Assembly (NCBI GenBank): GCA_964345695.1
Contig: CAYFSC010000205.1
Coordinates: 1 to 5,024 of the forward strand
Reading direction: 5' to 3'
Length of the DNA stretch: 5,024 bases
Source: CAYFSC01 sp964345695
GTDB lineage: Bacteria; Bacteroidota; Rhodothermia; Rhodothermales; Salinibacteraceae
Below are positions 1 to 5,024 of this stretch, piece by piece; the stretch's first letter is position 1; the number at the start of each line of letters is the position of its first letter. A program made the position numbers and the translations under genes. Under the pieces are notes generated by a model that saw only the letters and a program-made list of their open reading frames with translations, was not told where the DNA came from and did not search any database.

Positions 1-261
1 CAGCAGGACGGCGTACCGGGCCGCGGCGACTACCCGCTGCACGCGAATACGGCTCATTCCATTGAGCTCAATGCAGCCGTCGATATTCCCGAGTGGGACA
101 GCACCGAGGTGCTTGTGAAGCTGGAAGAAGATGCGTACTTCGATGGTGACCAGGTGCGCTACCTCGACGGGCGGCAGACGTCGCTCCACCTCATTCCGCG
201 TCAGCACGACCAGCCGTACGTGCCCCTCGGGCCCGTGCGGCCGACGACATCAGAGCAGTAG
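1..261 (+). CDS. 3' end of an unidentified protein (partial, 86 residues visible)
   Basis: An open frame runs from the first base of the window to a TAG stop at 259-261, giving the last 86 residues of a protein whose start lies outside the window. The tail is polar, with no membrane segment and no cysteines. It alternates short hydrophobic stretches with charged or Gly/Asp turns (for example HSIELNAAVDI and TEVLVKLEEDAYFDGD), as expected of a beta-sandwich or other beta-rich C-terminal domain. It ends in a Pro/Thr-rich tail (PLGPVRPTTSEQ). I do not recognise the family. Because it converges on glycosyltransferase and flippase genes, a polysaccharide-related enzyme (lyase, hydrolase or modifying enzyme) is possible, but that rests only on context. 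The frame is believable because of its normal residue mix and its stop before a non-coding gap; its upstream extent cannot be judged. Confidence 0.6.
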   Translation, partial: QQDGVPGRGDYPLHANTAHSIELNAAVDIPEWDSTEVLVKLEEDAYFDGDQVRYLDGRQTSLHLIPRQHDQPYVPLGPVRPTTSEQ

Positions 262-340
262 TGTCGTGCCGTTTCGAGTTCGACGTGCCACTGTACACCC
301 CGTACAACGAGCGATTCGTGGCGGCCCGCCTGGCTGGCTT

Positions 341-354
341 CCCTCGAAAGAGGG
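341..354. other. Small GAAA-loop hairpin in the convergent gap
   Basis: CCCTC (341-345) and GAGGG (350-354) form a perfect 5-bp stem closed by a GAAA (GNRA-type) tetraloop, and t340/a355 adds one more pair. It lies between the stop of the first gene and the end of the oppositely oriented glycosyltransferase, where a transcription terminator would be expected. There is no T-run on either strand, so it is at best a weak or factor-dependent terminator. It could also be a structural part of the repeat that begins at 352. Confidence 0.3.
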
Positions 355-383
355 AGCGTTCGAAACGGGGAGCGTTCGCATGT
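352..383. repeat. Short intergenic repeat, copy A (two 16-base units)
   Basis: Two adjacent 16-base units begin at 352 and 368. Both start with GGGAGCGTTCG (352-362 and 368-378). The 23 bases at 352-374 match 4489-4511, about 4.1 kb away in another intergenic gap, at 20 of 23 positions in the same orientation. The shared blocks are gggagcg, cgaa and cggggagcg at identical spacing. This copy sits in the non-coding gap between two converging genes. I cannot link it to a named repeat family. Confidence 0.5.
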
Positions 384-457
384 TCCGAGTTGATGAGGCA
401 CGCTCCAGGTGGTTTCTTCTGGTTGGAGGCATCGCGACCGATCGGCCCAGACAACGA

Positions 458-1408
458 TCAATGCCGAAGCAGCGGATGGTCGCGCGTGAGGACGGTACGG
501 ATGCCCCGGAGCAGACCGCGGAAGGCGGCGTTCCGCTGCGGGCTGGACGACGTGGCCACGGCCAGCAGGCGTCCGAGGAGGCTCCACCCGTACGCAGCGC
601 GCGCTCGAACGCTGTCGAAATGCTTTTCCACGAACCAGCCTCGGTGCACAGTCAGGGCGTGGGCGTAGCGCTCGGCGTCCCATCGGTTGCGAGGCGCCCG
701 GCGGTGGACGAGCCGAGCCGCGGGTTCCACCACGAGGTGGGCCTCGCGCCCGATGCGGTAGGACAGGTCCAGGTCTTCGAGCATCGCATAGCCCGTCAGC
801 GCCGGATCGAAGCGATGCCGGTCGAGCAGAGAACGGCGGTACGATGACGAACAGCCGCTCAGCCACTCCGTGGCGCGCAGCCCCTCATCCGGGAGCGCCG
901 GGGTCTGCGCCGACGACGTGCATCCGGAGGGCAGAACACGCCCGGGCTCGGCGTGCCCCAGGAGAAACAAGCGGTGAAGCAGGCTTGGTGATGCTGCAAC
1001 CGCATCCACGTTTGATTCCACGATGACTCCGCCTGCGCCGCCCACTGCCGGGCGTGCGTGCAGCACCTGCGAGAGCGCATCGAAGTAGCCGGCCCGCACG
1101 GTAACGTCGTCATCGATGAAATGCACGATCGTGACGGAAGGGGGCAGGCGCTCAAGCGCGTGGTTGCGCTGGCGGGGCAGGGAGGGCGTTGCCGGATAGG
1201 GCCAGTGCACCGTGGGGGTGGCCTCGACGTCGCCGATGCGCATCCGATTCTGCCGACGCGCAGAGGCGTCGCTGGCGTCGACTACGGCCAGGAGCGTCGG
1301 GGCCGTGGGCGGATGTGCCGCGATGCCGTCAAGGGTGCGGTGCAGCTCCACCGGCCGGTTTCGCGTGCAGAGTACGATGGCCTCCGAGACGTCGGTAGGG
1401 ATGGTCAT
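458..1408 (-). CDS. Family 2 (GT-A fold) glycosyltransferase
   Basis: This 316-residue protein is predicted to move a sugar from a nucleotide-sugar donor to a growing surface polysaccharide or lipid-linked oligosaccharide at the cytoplasmic face of the inner membrane. The N-terminal strand and turn IVLCTRNRP (residues 11-19) is the usual GT2 opening, with D44 following a second strand (AVVD). HFIDDDV (96-102) carries the DxD-type metal and nucleotide-binding site (D99-D101). WLSGCSSSYRR (182-192) is the acceptor-side glycine motif, and MLEDLDLSYRIGR (209-221) supplies the ED pair expected to hold the catalytic base. The C-terminal HRGWFVEKHF (255-264) resembles the tail of rhamnosyltransferase-like GT2 proteins. 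There is no convincing transmembrane segment, and length is normal for the family. The ATG at 1408 lies only 4 bases after the flippase stop, so the two are probably cotranscribed, with this gene second. No Shine-Dalgarno is visible. Family assignment is firm; donor and acceptor cannot be predicted. Confidence 0.92.
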   Translation of the reverse strand: MTIPTDVSEAIVLCTRNRPVELHRTLDGIAAHPPTAPTLLAVVDASDASARRQNRMRIGDVEATPTVHWPYPATPSLPRQRNHALERLPPSVTIVHFIDDDVTVRAGYFDALSQVLHARPAVGGAGGVIVESNVDAVAASPSLLHRLFLLGHAEPGRVLPSGCTSSAQTPALPDEGLRATEWLSGCSSSYRRSLLDRHRFDPALTGYAMLEDLDLSYRIGREAHLVVEPAARLVHRRAPRNRWDAERYAHALTVHRGWFVEKHFDSVRARAAYGWSLLGRLLAVATSSSPQRNAAFRGLLRGIRTVLTRDHPLLRH

Positions 1409-1412
1409 GTCG

Positions 1413-2729
1413 CTACGAGTCGGGAGAGGGGGGCGTGCGGACGAGCGACAGCACCGACGGCGCGATGCCCGTGCGAGCGACGACGCGCCGCCGGATCCAC
1501 AGGTTGCGAACGGTCAGCGCCGCGGCCGTGGCGAGGGCCGCCCCGAGGGCGCCGTACAGCCAGATTCCTACAAGGTTGAGTCCCACGTTCAGGGCAGCAC
1601 ACGCGCCGTAAATGGATGCGCACGACCGTTCGTGCCCTGTGAGGGTGAGGAGGTGAGTTTGCGCCCCCATTGCGGCATTGATGACCAGGCCCGCCATGAG
1701 CACGACCATCACCGGAGTGCCGGCCGTGAAGGCCGCGCCGAAGAGCGAAAGAATCGGCTCGGCTACGAAAGCCAGTCCCACGGCTGCAACCAGCGTCGGC
1801 CAGAAGTACCAGTGAGCGAGCCGTGCCACGGTGGCCTGCAGGTCGTCGCTCCCGCTGTGGTACAAACGCGAGATCTCGGGGGCCGCCACGGCGTCCACTG
1901 CAAAGCCGAGAAACGTGACGATCTGTGCAGTCCGCAGGGCGGCGAAGTAGATGCCGACCTCCTCGGATCCGACGAAGATACCGAGGAGAACGACGTCGGT
2001 CTTGCGCAGGAGCAGCTGGAAGCCGCCCGTCAGGAGCAGCGGGACGGCCACGCGCAGCCAGCGTCGGGGCCGCCGCTCGGAAGCCGGCGCCGGACGCTCC
2101 AAGAGCGTACGGGTGCGCCACTGCTGAAGGCCGACCATTACGACGAACACCGCGCCGGTCGCGATCAGAACCTGGAAGGGCGTGACCGTGCCCGTCAGCG
2201 CCACCAGCCCGCCGGCGCCGAGACCGACTGCGAGCGGACGCAGCACCTGGTTCGGGGCATACGACCAGGCAAACCGATTGCAGGCGCGCAGCACTTCCGT
2301 CTCGAAGAGAAGCAGCGCCATGAGTGGAGTGAGCGCGACGCCCACGAGGAGGGCTGGCCGCGGCATGTCGCCGGTCGGCACGACGGCGATGAGGACAGCC
2401 GCCCCGACGGCAAGGAGGAGCGCCGCGGCCGCGATGAATCGGCGGCTCGTGTGCAGGAATCCGCCGAGCAGCGCGGGCCGGTCGGTGCTCCGATACTCAG
2501 GCACGAACCGGAGGGCCGCATTCGGAAGGCCCAGCGCAGCAAACTGCGCTAGAAAGCTCGTCCAGCTAATGGCGAAAACGTACACGCCGTAGCCATCCGC
2601 GTTCATCCAGCGCGCCAGCAGCACGTGCAGCGCGTAGAGCAGTCCGGCTCCCAGCACGCGAATCCCGAACGAGATCATCGCCCCGCGCGACAGAGACCGC
2701 CAGGACGGCACACGCAAGACGTCGAACAT
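1413..2729 (-). CDS. Polysaccharide flippase, Wzx/MATE-like (MOP superfamily) membrane protein
   Basis: From the ATG at 2729 this is a 438-residue integral membrane protein. It is expected to flip an undecaprenyl-linked oligosaccharide from the cytoplasmic to the periplasmic face of the inner membrane for O-antigen, capsule or exopolysaccharide assembly. Many hydrophobic segments are spread along it (roughly 18-38, 47-66, 97-117, 126-143, 164-180, 183-201, 226-252, 310-330, 337-352, 372-405), matching the 12-14 helices of Wzx proteins. The first helix pair ends in ARWMNADGYGVYVFA (39-53), a typical entry motif, and the mid-protein RKTDVVLLGIFVGSEEVGIYFAA (242-264) is the hallmark start of the second half. 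Length is usual for the family. An in-frame GTG at 2795 would add 22 polar residues; I prefer the ATG because the extra part looks unlike a flippase N-terminus. It leads the pair with the downstream glycosyltransferase and is divergent from the other one. Confidence 0.88.
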   Translation of the reverse strand: MFDVLRVPSWRSLSRGAMISFGIRVLGAGLLYALHVLLARWMNADGYGVYVFAISWTSFLAQFAALGLPNAALRFVPEYRSTDRPALLGGFLHTSRRFIAAAALLLAVGAAVLIAVVPTGDMPRPALLVGVALTPLMALLLFETEVLRACNRFAWSYAPNQVLRPLAVGLGAGGLVALTGTVTPFQVLIATGAVFVVMVGLQQWRTRTLLERPAPASERRPRRWLRVAVPLLLTGGFQLLLRKTDVVLLGIFVGSEEVGIYFAALRTAQIVTFLGFAVDAVAAPEISRLYHSGSDDLQATVARLAHWYFWPTLVAAVGLAFVAEPILSLFGAAFTAGTPVMVVLMAGLVINAAMGAQTHLLTLTGHERSCASIYGACAALNVGLNLVGIWLYGALGAALATAAALTVRNLWIRRRVVARTGIAPSVLSLVRTPPSPDS

Positions 2730-2899
2730 GAAAGCGAATCGCGGCGTTGGTTCGGGCAGCGCCCGCAAGGTAGGCAAACCAGACGAGAGGCGCACACGGC
2801 GGGGACGCGCGGAGCCCGTCCCCCGTCTTGAATCGCGAACCCAGTGTTGGATCGCAACCCGTTGCCCTCGACGGCTCGAACCTGAACCGCGAATTTTGC
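2730..2899. promoter_or_regulatory. Divergent promoter region between flippase and GT4 genes
   Basis: This 170-base gap separates two outward-facing polysaccharide genes, so promoters for both should lie here. No strong sigma-70 pair is visible. The octamer GAATTTTG at 2891-2898 matches the Bacteroidota -7 consensus TAnnTTTG at all fixed positions but the first, but it lies so close to the plus-strand ATG that the transcript would be leaderless or nearly so. An imperfect hairpin GGGGAC (2801-2806) / GTCCCC (2818-2823) with an 11-base loop lies in the middle. The octamer GAATCGCG occurs at 2736-2743 and 2830-2837. That promoters exist here is inferred from gene orientation; none is mapped. Confidence 0.4.
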
Positions 2900-4075
2900 A
2901 TGTCCATGCCTCCCCCCCGGGTCGTGCACGTGACGACGGTGCATCCGCCGTTCGATCCGCGCATCTTCTACAAGCAGCTCGCCTCGCTCCGCGACGCAGG
3001 GCACGACGTGCATCTCATCGCGCCGCATGCGTCGGACGAGCGGGTCCGCGGCATTCCCATTCATGCCCTCCCGCAGCCGCAGGATCGATGGCAGCGCCTG
3101 GCTCTGCAGCCGCAGGCGTTCGGCAAGGCCCGTGCACTGGACGCCGACGTTTACCAGATCCACGATCCGGAGCTTCTCCCGCTAGCGTTCCTGCTTACGG
3201 TCGCCAGCGGTGCGAGGGTTATCTACGACATGCACGAGAACTACCGCGCCAAAGGCCGTCTGCTGGGGCGAGGACTCCGGCTGCTGGAACGGTGGGGCTT
3301 CACGTGGCTCGACCATGTTCTGCTGGCAGAACGCAGCTACCGCCAGGTCGTGGCCGGACGAGGCGTGCCCCATACCTTCATCGGCAACTACTTCGTACCC
3401 ATCGGAGACGATGGCGAGGCCTTGTCGCCTGCGCCAGCGAAGGCCCCGACCCGTCTGCTGTACACCGGCACGGTGTCGGACAGCCGCGGCCTCCGTACAA
3501 TGGTAGACCTCGCGGCTGCTCTCCGGAAGGCGGAGCGTGCAGAGACCCTCACGCTCGTCGGCGTCTGCCATCACGACGACCAGCGAGCACGTGCAGAGCG
3601 CCGCATCCAGGACGGTGGCCTGTCGTCCGTCCTCGAATGGGTTGGCCGAGACACGTACGTACCGCCGTCGGACATGCCGCCGCGCTATCGCCGTGCCGAC
3701 GTCGGGCTGGCGCTCTGTGACCCTCACCCCAATCACACCGGCTCGCTGCTCACCAAGTTCTACGAGTATCTCCACTACGGCCTGCCCATCATCTGCTCCG
3801 ACTTCCCGCTCTGGCGACGGTTTGTGGAGGCCCACGACTGTGGCGCCGTCGTCCCGCCCGGCAGCGCTCAGCCTGTGCTTGAAGTGCTCGATGCCTGGCA
3901 GCGTGATCCGGAGCGGTACCGGCAGTGTGCCCGAAACGCGCGTGCAGCGGCTCCGCAGTACCGGTGGGCCCCTATGGGCGAGCGACTCGTCGACGTGTAC
4001 CGCGATCTGCTGGCTGCTCGTAGAGCGCGAACGGTGGATGGCCGAGACGCCAGGGGGACAGGCAACACCCAATAG
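2900..4075 (+). CDS. GT4-type (GT-B fold) glycosyltransferase
   Basis: From the ATG at 2900 the protein has 391 residues and looks like a retaining GT-B enzyme of the 'glycosyl transferases group 1' type, acting in the cytoplasm on a lipid-linked glycan. The N-terminal Rossmann domain opens with VVHVTTVHPPFDPRIFYKQL (residues 8-27) and GHDVHLIAPH (34-43). IHDPELLPLA (87-96) and YDMHENY (109-115) are typical of this subgroup. The C-terminal donor domain begins near RLLYTGTVSDSRGL (185-198), and TKFYEYLHYGLPIICSDFPL (285-304) is the nucleotide-sugar site with the family's conserved K286 and E289. Length is normal. In-frame starts at 2828 (TTG) and 2906 (ATG) are alternatives; the extra 24 residues from the TTG look non-domain, so 2900 or 2906 is preferred. 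The last 15 or so residues are polar and low in conservation value, and the stop lies in a 14-base tandem duplication. Sugar specificity is unknown. It is divergent from the flippase pair. Confidence 0.9.
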   Translation: MSMPPPRVVHVTTVHPPFDPRIFYKQLASLRDAGHDVHLIAPHASDERVRGIPIHALPQPQDRWQRLALQPQAFGKARALDADVYQIHDPELLPLAFLLTVASGARVIYDMHENYRAKGRLLGRGLRLLERWGFTWLDHVLLAERSYRQVVAGRGVPHTFIGNYFVPIGDDGEALSPAPAKAPTRLLYTGTVSDSRGLRTMVDLAAALRKAERAETLTLVGVCHHDDQRARAERRIQDGGLSSVLEWVGRDTYVPPSDMPPRYRRADVGLALCDPHPNHTGSLLTKFYEYLHYGLPIICSDFPLWRRFVEAHDCGAVVPPGSAQPVLEVLDAWQRDPERYRQCARNARAAAPQYRWAPMGERLVDVYRDLLAARRARTVDGRDARGTGNTQ

Positions 4076-4090
4076 ACAACACCCAATAGA
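4063..4090. repeat. Perfect 14-base tandem duplication across the GT4 stop codon
   Basis: CAACACCCAATAGA occurs twice in direct succession, at 4063-4076 and 4077-4090, with no mismatch. The first copy holds the glycosyltransferase stop codon TAG (4073-4075). The second copy duplicates the same TAG in another frame, because 14 is not a multiple of 3. A perfect copy suggests a recent slippage event or a short target-site-like duplication. No insertion lies between the copies. Confidence 0.9.
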
Positions 4091-4148
4091 AAAGCGCCGA
4101 TCCACCTCTCGGCAGATCGACGCAGAAAACTCCATATGACCGTGGCGC

Positions 4149-4376
4149 CTACGACACTGTCTCCGGCTCTTCTTCCGTTTCCGGAACCGGCGCAATCTCA
4201 AACCGGACGCCCTGATCGCCAGGATACGGCTTGTGGTGGTCGTGGTTGTTGGTCCAGATCTCTTCCGGGATGCCTTCCGGAAAGGCTTCACACGTCGGCT
4301 CGTCGGCGTTGCGGTCCAAATGCTTGCACGCCGTACACATCGACTGAATATCGTAGCTCATAGCTGGTCTGCTCAT
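4149..4376 (-). CDS. Small conserved-looking protein with a CxxC...C motif, function unknown
   Basis: This is a 75-residue, acidic, soluble protein with three cysteines, C14, C17 and C29 (CTACKHLDRNADEPTC), followed by EAFPEGIPEEIW (30-41), a histidine cluster HDHH (45-48) and PYPGDQGVRFE (50-60). The CxxC plus a third Cys and nearby His residues suggest bound zinc or another metal. From memory, the pattern 'C-x-AFP-x-GIP-x-x-I ... DH-x-x-PYPGD-x-G-(IV)-x-FE' recurs in small uncharacterised bacterial proteins, so I think it is a real family without a known role. The last 15 residues are Glu/Pro/Thr-rich and probably disordered. The start could be the ATG at 4376, 4361 or 4338; all keep the Cys motif. 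No membrane segment or signal peptide. It converges on the glycosyltransferase with a 73-base gap and is divergent from the next gene. The opposite-strand frame over the same bases looks like a shadow. Confidence 0.75.
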   Translation of the reverse strand: MSRPAMSYDIQSMCTACKHLDRNADEPTCEAFPEGIPEEIWTNNHDHHKPYPGDQGVRFEIAPVPETEEEPETVS

Positions 4377-4453
4377 TTGTTCAAAGGCTGCGCGGTGACA
4401 GTTCTCCCTTCCTTCATTTCAGCCGTTAAAACGGTAGGCCACTTGGGGGAGAT

Positions 4454-4490
4454 CCACGCCGGAGCAGATTTAGAGGCAGTCTAAATGTGG
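4454..4490. promoter_or_regulatory. AT-rich hairpin upstream of the leftward small Cys gene
   Basis: ATTTAGA (4468-4474) and TCTAAAT (4480-4486) form a perfect 7-bp inverted repeat around the 5-base loop GGCAG. CCAC (4454-4457) and GTGG (4487-4490) can pair outside it, leaving a 10-base bulge on the left arm. An AT-rich palindrome in GC-rich DNA about 92 bases upstream of the 4376 start fits either a protein-binding operator or a structured RNA leader. Which of these it is cannot be told from sequence. Confidence 0.4.
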
Positions 4491-4520
4491 GAGCGCCCGA
4501 ATCGGGGAGCGAATGAGCGG
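4489..4520. repeat. Short intergenic repeat, copy B (two 16-base units)
   Basis: The 23 bases at 4489-4511 match 352-374 at 20 of 23 positions, with the blocks gggagcg, cgaa and cggggagcg at the same spacing. As in copy A, a second 16-base unit (from 4505) begins with GGGAGCG. The sequence decays afterwards into a GCGAA/GAGCG-rich stretch. It is intergenic, like copy A. The family is not recognised. Confidence 0.5.
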
Positions 4521-4615
4521 GCGAAACGCAGTGGAGACACGAGCGGCGTACAAGGACCAAAACACTGCTGCGACGGACAATGAAACAATCTCGTCTTAAC
4601 TTCACAGATAAGGGA

Positions 4616-4645
4616 TTGACGAAGCTCCAGCCGCGACCGTTTATT
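4616..4645 (+). promoter_or_regulatory. Candidate sigma-70-like promoter for the Cys-rich gene
   Basis: TTGACG (4616-4621) matches the -35 consensus at 5 of 6 positions. After an 18-base spacer, TTTATT (4640-4645) matches the -10 consensus at 4 of 6. Transcription would start near 4652, about 33 bases before the ATG at 4685. The low GC content of the segment fits. If the host uses the Bacteroidota-type consensus (TTG / TAnnTTTG), this reading may be wrong. Confidence 0.45.
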
Positions 4646-4669
4646 TAGAACAGTTCTAGTTAAGAGAAC
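4646..4669. promoter_or_regulatory. Operator-like palindrome TAGAAC-A-GTTCTA with a third half-site
   Basis: TAGAAC (4646-4651) and GTTCTA (4653-4658) are perfect inverted arms around a single A, and a further AGAAC lies at 4665-4669. The palindrome directly follows the candidate -10 and would cover the transcription start, a classic place for a repressor. Half-sites of the GAAC/GTTC type are used by several regulators, including some LexA proteins, but the 1-base spacing does not match the LexA operators I know, so the regulator is unassigned. Confidence 0.45.
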
Positions 4670-4684
4670 CCATGGCTGTCGCTC

Positions 4685-4966
4685 ATGTGCCTGAACGAAT
4701 TCAAGAAGGCGGCTCCGACCGCGTTTGAAGTCTCCGATCGCCCATGCTGCGGTCGTTACAAATACTGCCTCCGCGGAAAAGGCTGCACGCTCGGCGTGCT
4801 CTTCGAAACGTCGGTGGACGTCTGCTTCGAGTGGCTGACAGAGGACGGGCGCGTCGTCGACTATCCGCCCGAAATTCGCTATAAGGCCTGGCCAAAGCGC
4901 ATGGTCCAGCGCCTCATGGCGGAAGGCGTTTGGGAGCCCGTTCGTTCAACTCCGCAGGCTCCGTAG
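4685..4966 (+). CDS. Small cysteine-rich protein, function unknown
   Basis: This 93-residue protein has six cysteines (C2, C21, C22, C28, C34, C47). Four are clustered as CC-x5-C-x5-C in PCCGRYKYCLRGKGC (20-34), next to basic and aromatic residues. The cluster looks like a small metal-binding (zinc or iron-sulfur) or redox knuckle. The second half, VDVCFEWLTEDGRVVDYPPE (44-63) and KAWPKRMVQRLMAEGVWEPV (68-87), reads as a beta hairpin followed by an amphipathic helix. There is no signal peptide or membrane segment, so it is probably cytoplasmic. The ATG at 4685 is the only ATG in frame after the upstream stop at 4661-4663. A candidate promoter and palindromic operator precede it and a hairpin follows, so it looks like a single-gene unit under its own control. 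I do not recognise the family. It is divergent from the other small Cys protein, but the two share no alignable motif. Confidence 0.7.
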   Translation: MCLNEFKKAAPTAFEVSDRPCCGRYKYCLRGKGCTLGVLFETSVDVCFEWLTEDGRVVDYPPEIRYKAWPKRMVQRLMAEGVWEPVRSTPQAP

Positions 4967-4971
4967 TGTGC

Positions 4972-4991
4972 GGGCGCAGCCCTTTGCGCCC
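4972..4991 (+). terminator. GC-rich terminator-like hairpin
   Basis: GGGCGCA (4972-4978) and TGCGCCC (4985-4991) form a perfect 7-bp stem around the 6-base loop GCCCTT, starting 5 bases after the stop codon of the Cys-rich gene. It is followed by a pyrimidine-rich stretch (TCCTCC, then CCCTTTCTGTCC) rather than a clean T-run. Position and stem strength support transcription termination. The missing T-run means it may be less efficient or need a factor. Confidence 0.6.
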
Positions 4992-5024
4992 TCCTCCGTG
5001 CACGCCCTTTCTGTCCAGCATCCG

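Larger units (their letters stand above)
4377..4684. other. 308-base non-coding divergent region
   Basis: There is no gene here that I can support. The region holds, in order: an 8-base motif ACAGTTCT at 4398-4405; a small inverted repeat CCGTT/AACGG at 4423-4434; an AT-rich hairpin at 4468-4486; copy B of the short intergenic repeat at 4489-4520, followed by a degenerate GAGCG/GCGAA-rich stretch to about 4550; then an AT-richer segment from 4560 with a candidate promoter and palindrome for the rightward gene. AT content is clearly higher than in the coding regions, as expected of a control region. The leftward small gene must also be transcribed from within it. Confidence 0.6.

Noticed and set aside
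131..847. A 238-codon plus-strand open frame over the first gap
   Set aside because: It overlaps the partial first gene and the GT2 gene in other frames and has a biased Arg/Ser/Pro composition typical of a shadow frame.
1212..2552. A 446-codon plus-strand open frame
   Set aside because: It lies opposite the flippase and glycosyltransferase genes. Its product is an Arg/Gly/Glu/His-rich mix without domains or hydrophobic core, while the minus strand gives two clear family members. GC-rich DNA commonly yields such antisense frames.
4096..4113. Hairpin GCCGA/TCGGC between the converging GT4 and small CxxC genes
   Set aside because: Only 5 bp with an 8-base loop and no T-run on either side; too weak to call a terminator.
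3182..4291. A 369-codon minus-strand open frame
   Set aside because: It is antisense to a clear GT4 glycosyltransferase and runs through the convergent gap into the small Cys gene in another frame. The product has no recognisable motif.
4136..4363. A 75-codon plus-strand frame opposite the small CxxC protein
   Set aside because: It is Arg/Pro/Thr-rich with no pattern, while the minus-strand frame has a coherent Cys/His/PYPGD motif set. Both cannot easily be real.
4489..4550. GAGCG/GCGAA-rich stretch as a possible structural RNA or CRISPR-like array
   Set aside because: There is no regular repeat-spacer pattern beyond the two 16-base units, and no tRNA- or rRNA-like core. Treated as a short degenerate repeat only.
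4646..4658. LexA (SOS) box
   Set aside because: GAAC/GTTC half-sites recall LexA, but the spacing of one base does not fit the Gram-positive (GAAC-N4-GTTC) or alphaproteobacterial (GTTC-N7-GTTC) forms, so no regulator is named.

Overview
The window is GC-rich bacterial chromosomal DNA. It carries part of a cell-surface polysaccharide (exopolysaccharide, O-antigen or capsule) locus, followed by two small cysteine-containing genes of unknown function. None of the starts I examined has a convincing Shine-Dalgarno sequence. That, together with the high GC content and the style of the proteins, leads me to suspect a GC-rich member of the Bacteroidota/Rhodothermota side (Salinibacter or Rhodothermales relatives). 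The proteins are not strongly acidic as in Salinibacter, and the assignment is only a guess. No rRNA, tRNA, CRISPR array or recognisable transposon is present.

Layout: (1) bases 1-261 hold the 3' end of a plus-strand gene I cannot name. (2) A 196-base convergent gap follows, with a small GAAA-loop hairpin and one copy of a short repeat. (3) A minus-strand pair reads leftward: a Wzx/MATE-like polysaccharide flippase (2729-1413), then, 4 bases later, a family 2 glycosyltransferase (1408-458). (4) A 170-base divergent region separates this pair from a plus-strand GT4-type glycosyltransferase (2900-4075), whose stop codon lies in a perfect 14-base tandem duplication. (5) A minus-strand 75-residue Cys protein (4376-4149) converges on it. 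(6) A 308-base, relatively AT-rich gap holds a second copy of the short repeat, an AT-rich hairpin, and a promoter-plus-palindrome arrangement. (7) A plus-strand 93-residue Cys-rich protein (4685-4966) is followed at once by a terminator-like hairpin.

Functionally, the two glycosyltransferases and the flippase fit one pathway. The glycosyltransferases would add sugars from nucleotide-sugar donors to a lipid-linked oligosaccharide on the cytoplasmic face, and the flippase would move it across the inner membrane for polymerisation or ligation. The two small Cys proteins are not obviously part of this pathway. They are divergently transcribed from a shared control region that holds most of the unexplained structure in the window. 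I see no clearly new defence or mobile system. The best leads are a 16-base-period intergenic repeat present at two distant sites, and the operator-like palindrome in front of the last gene.
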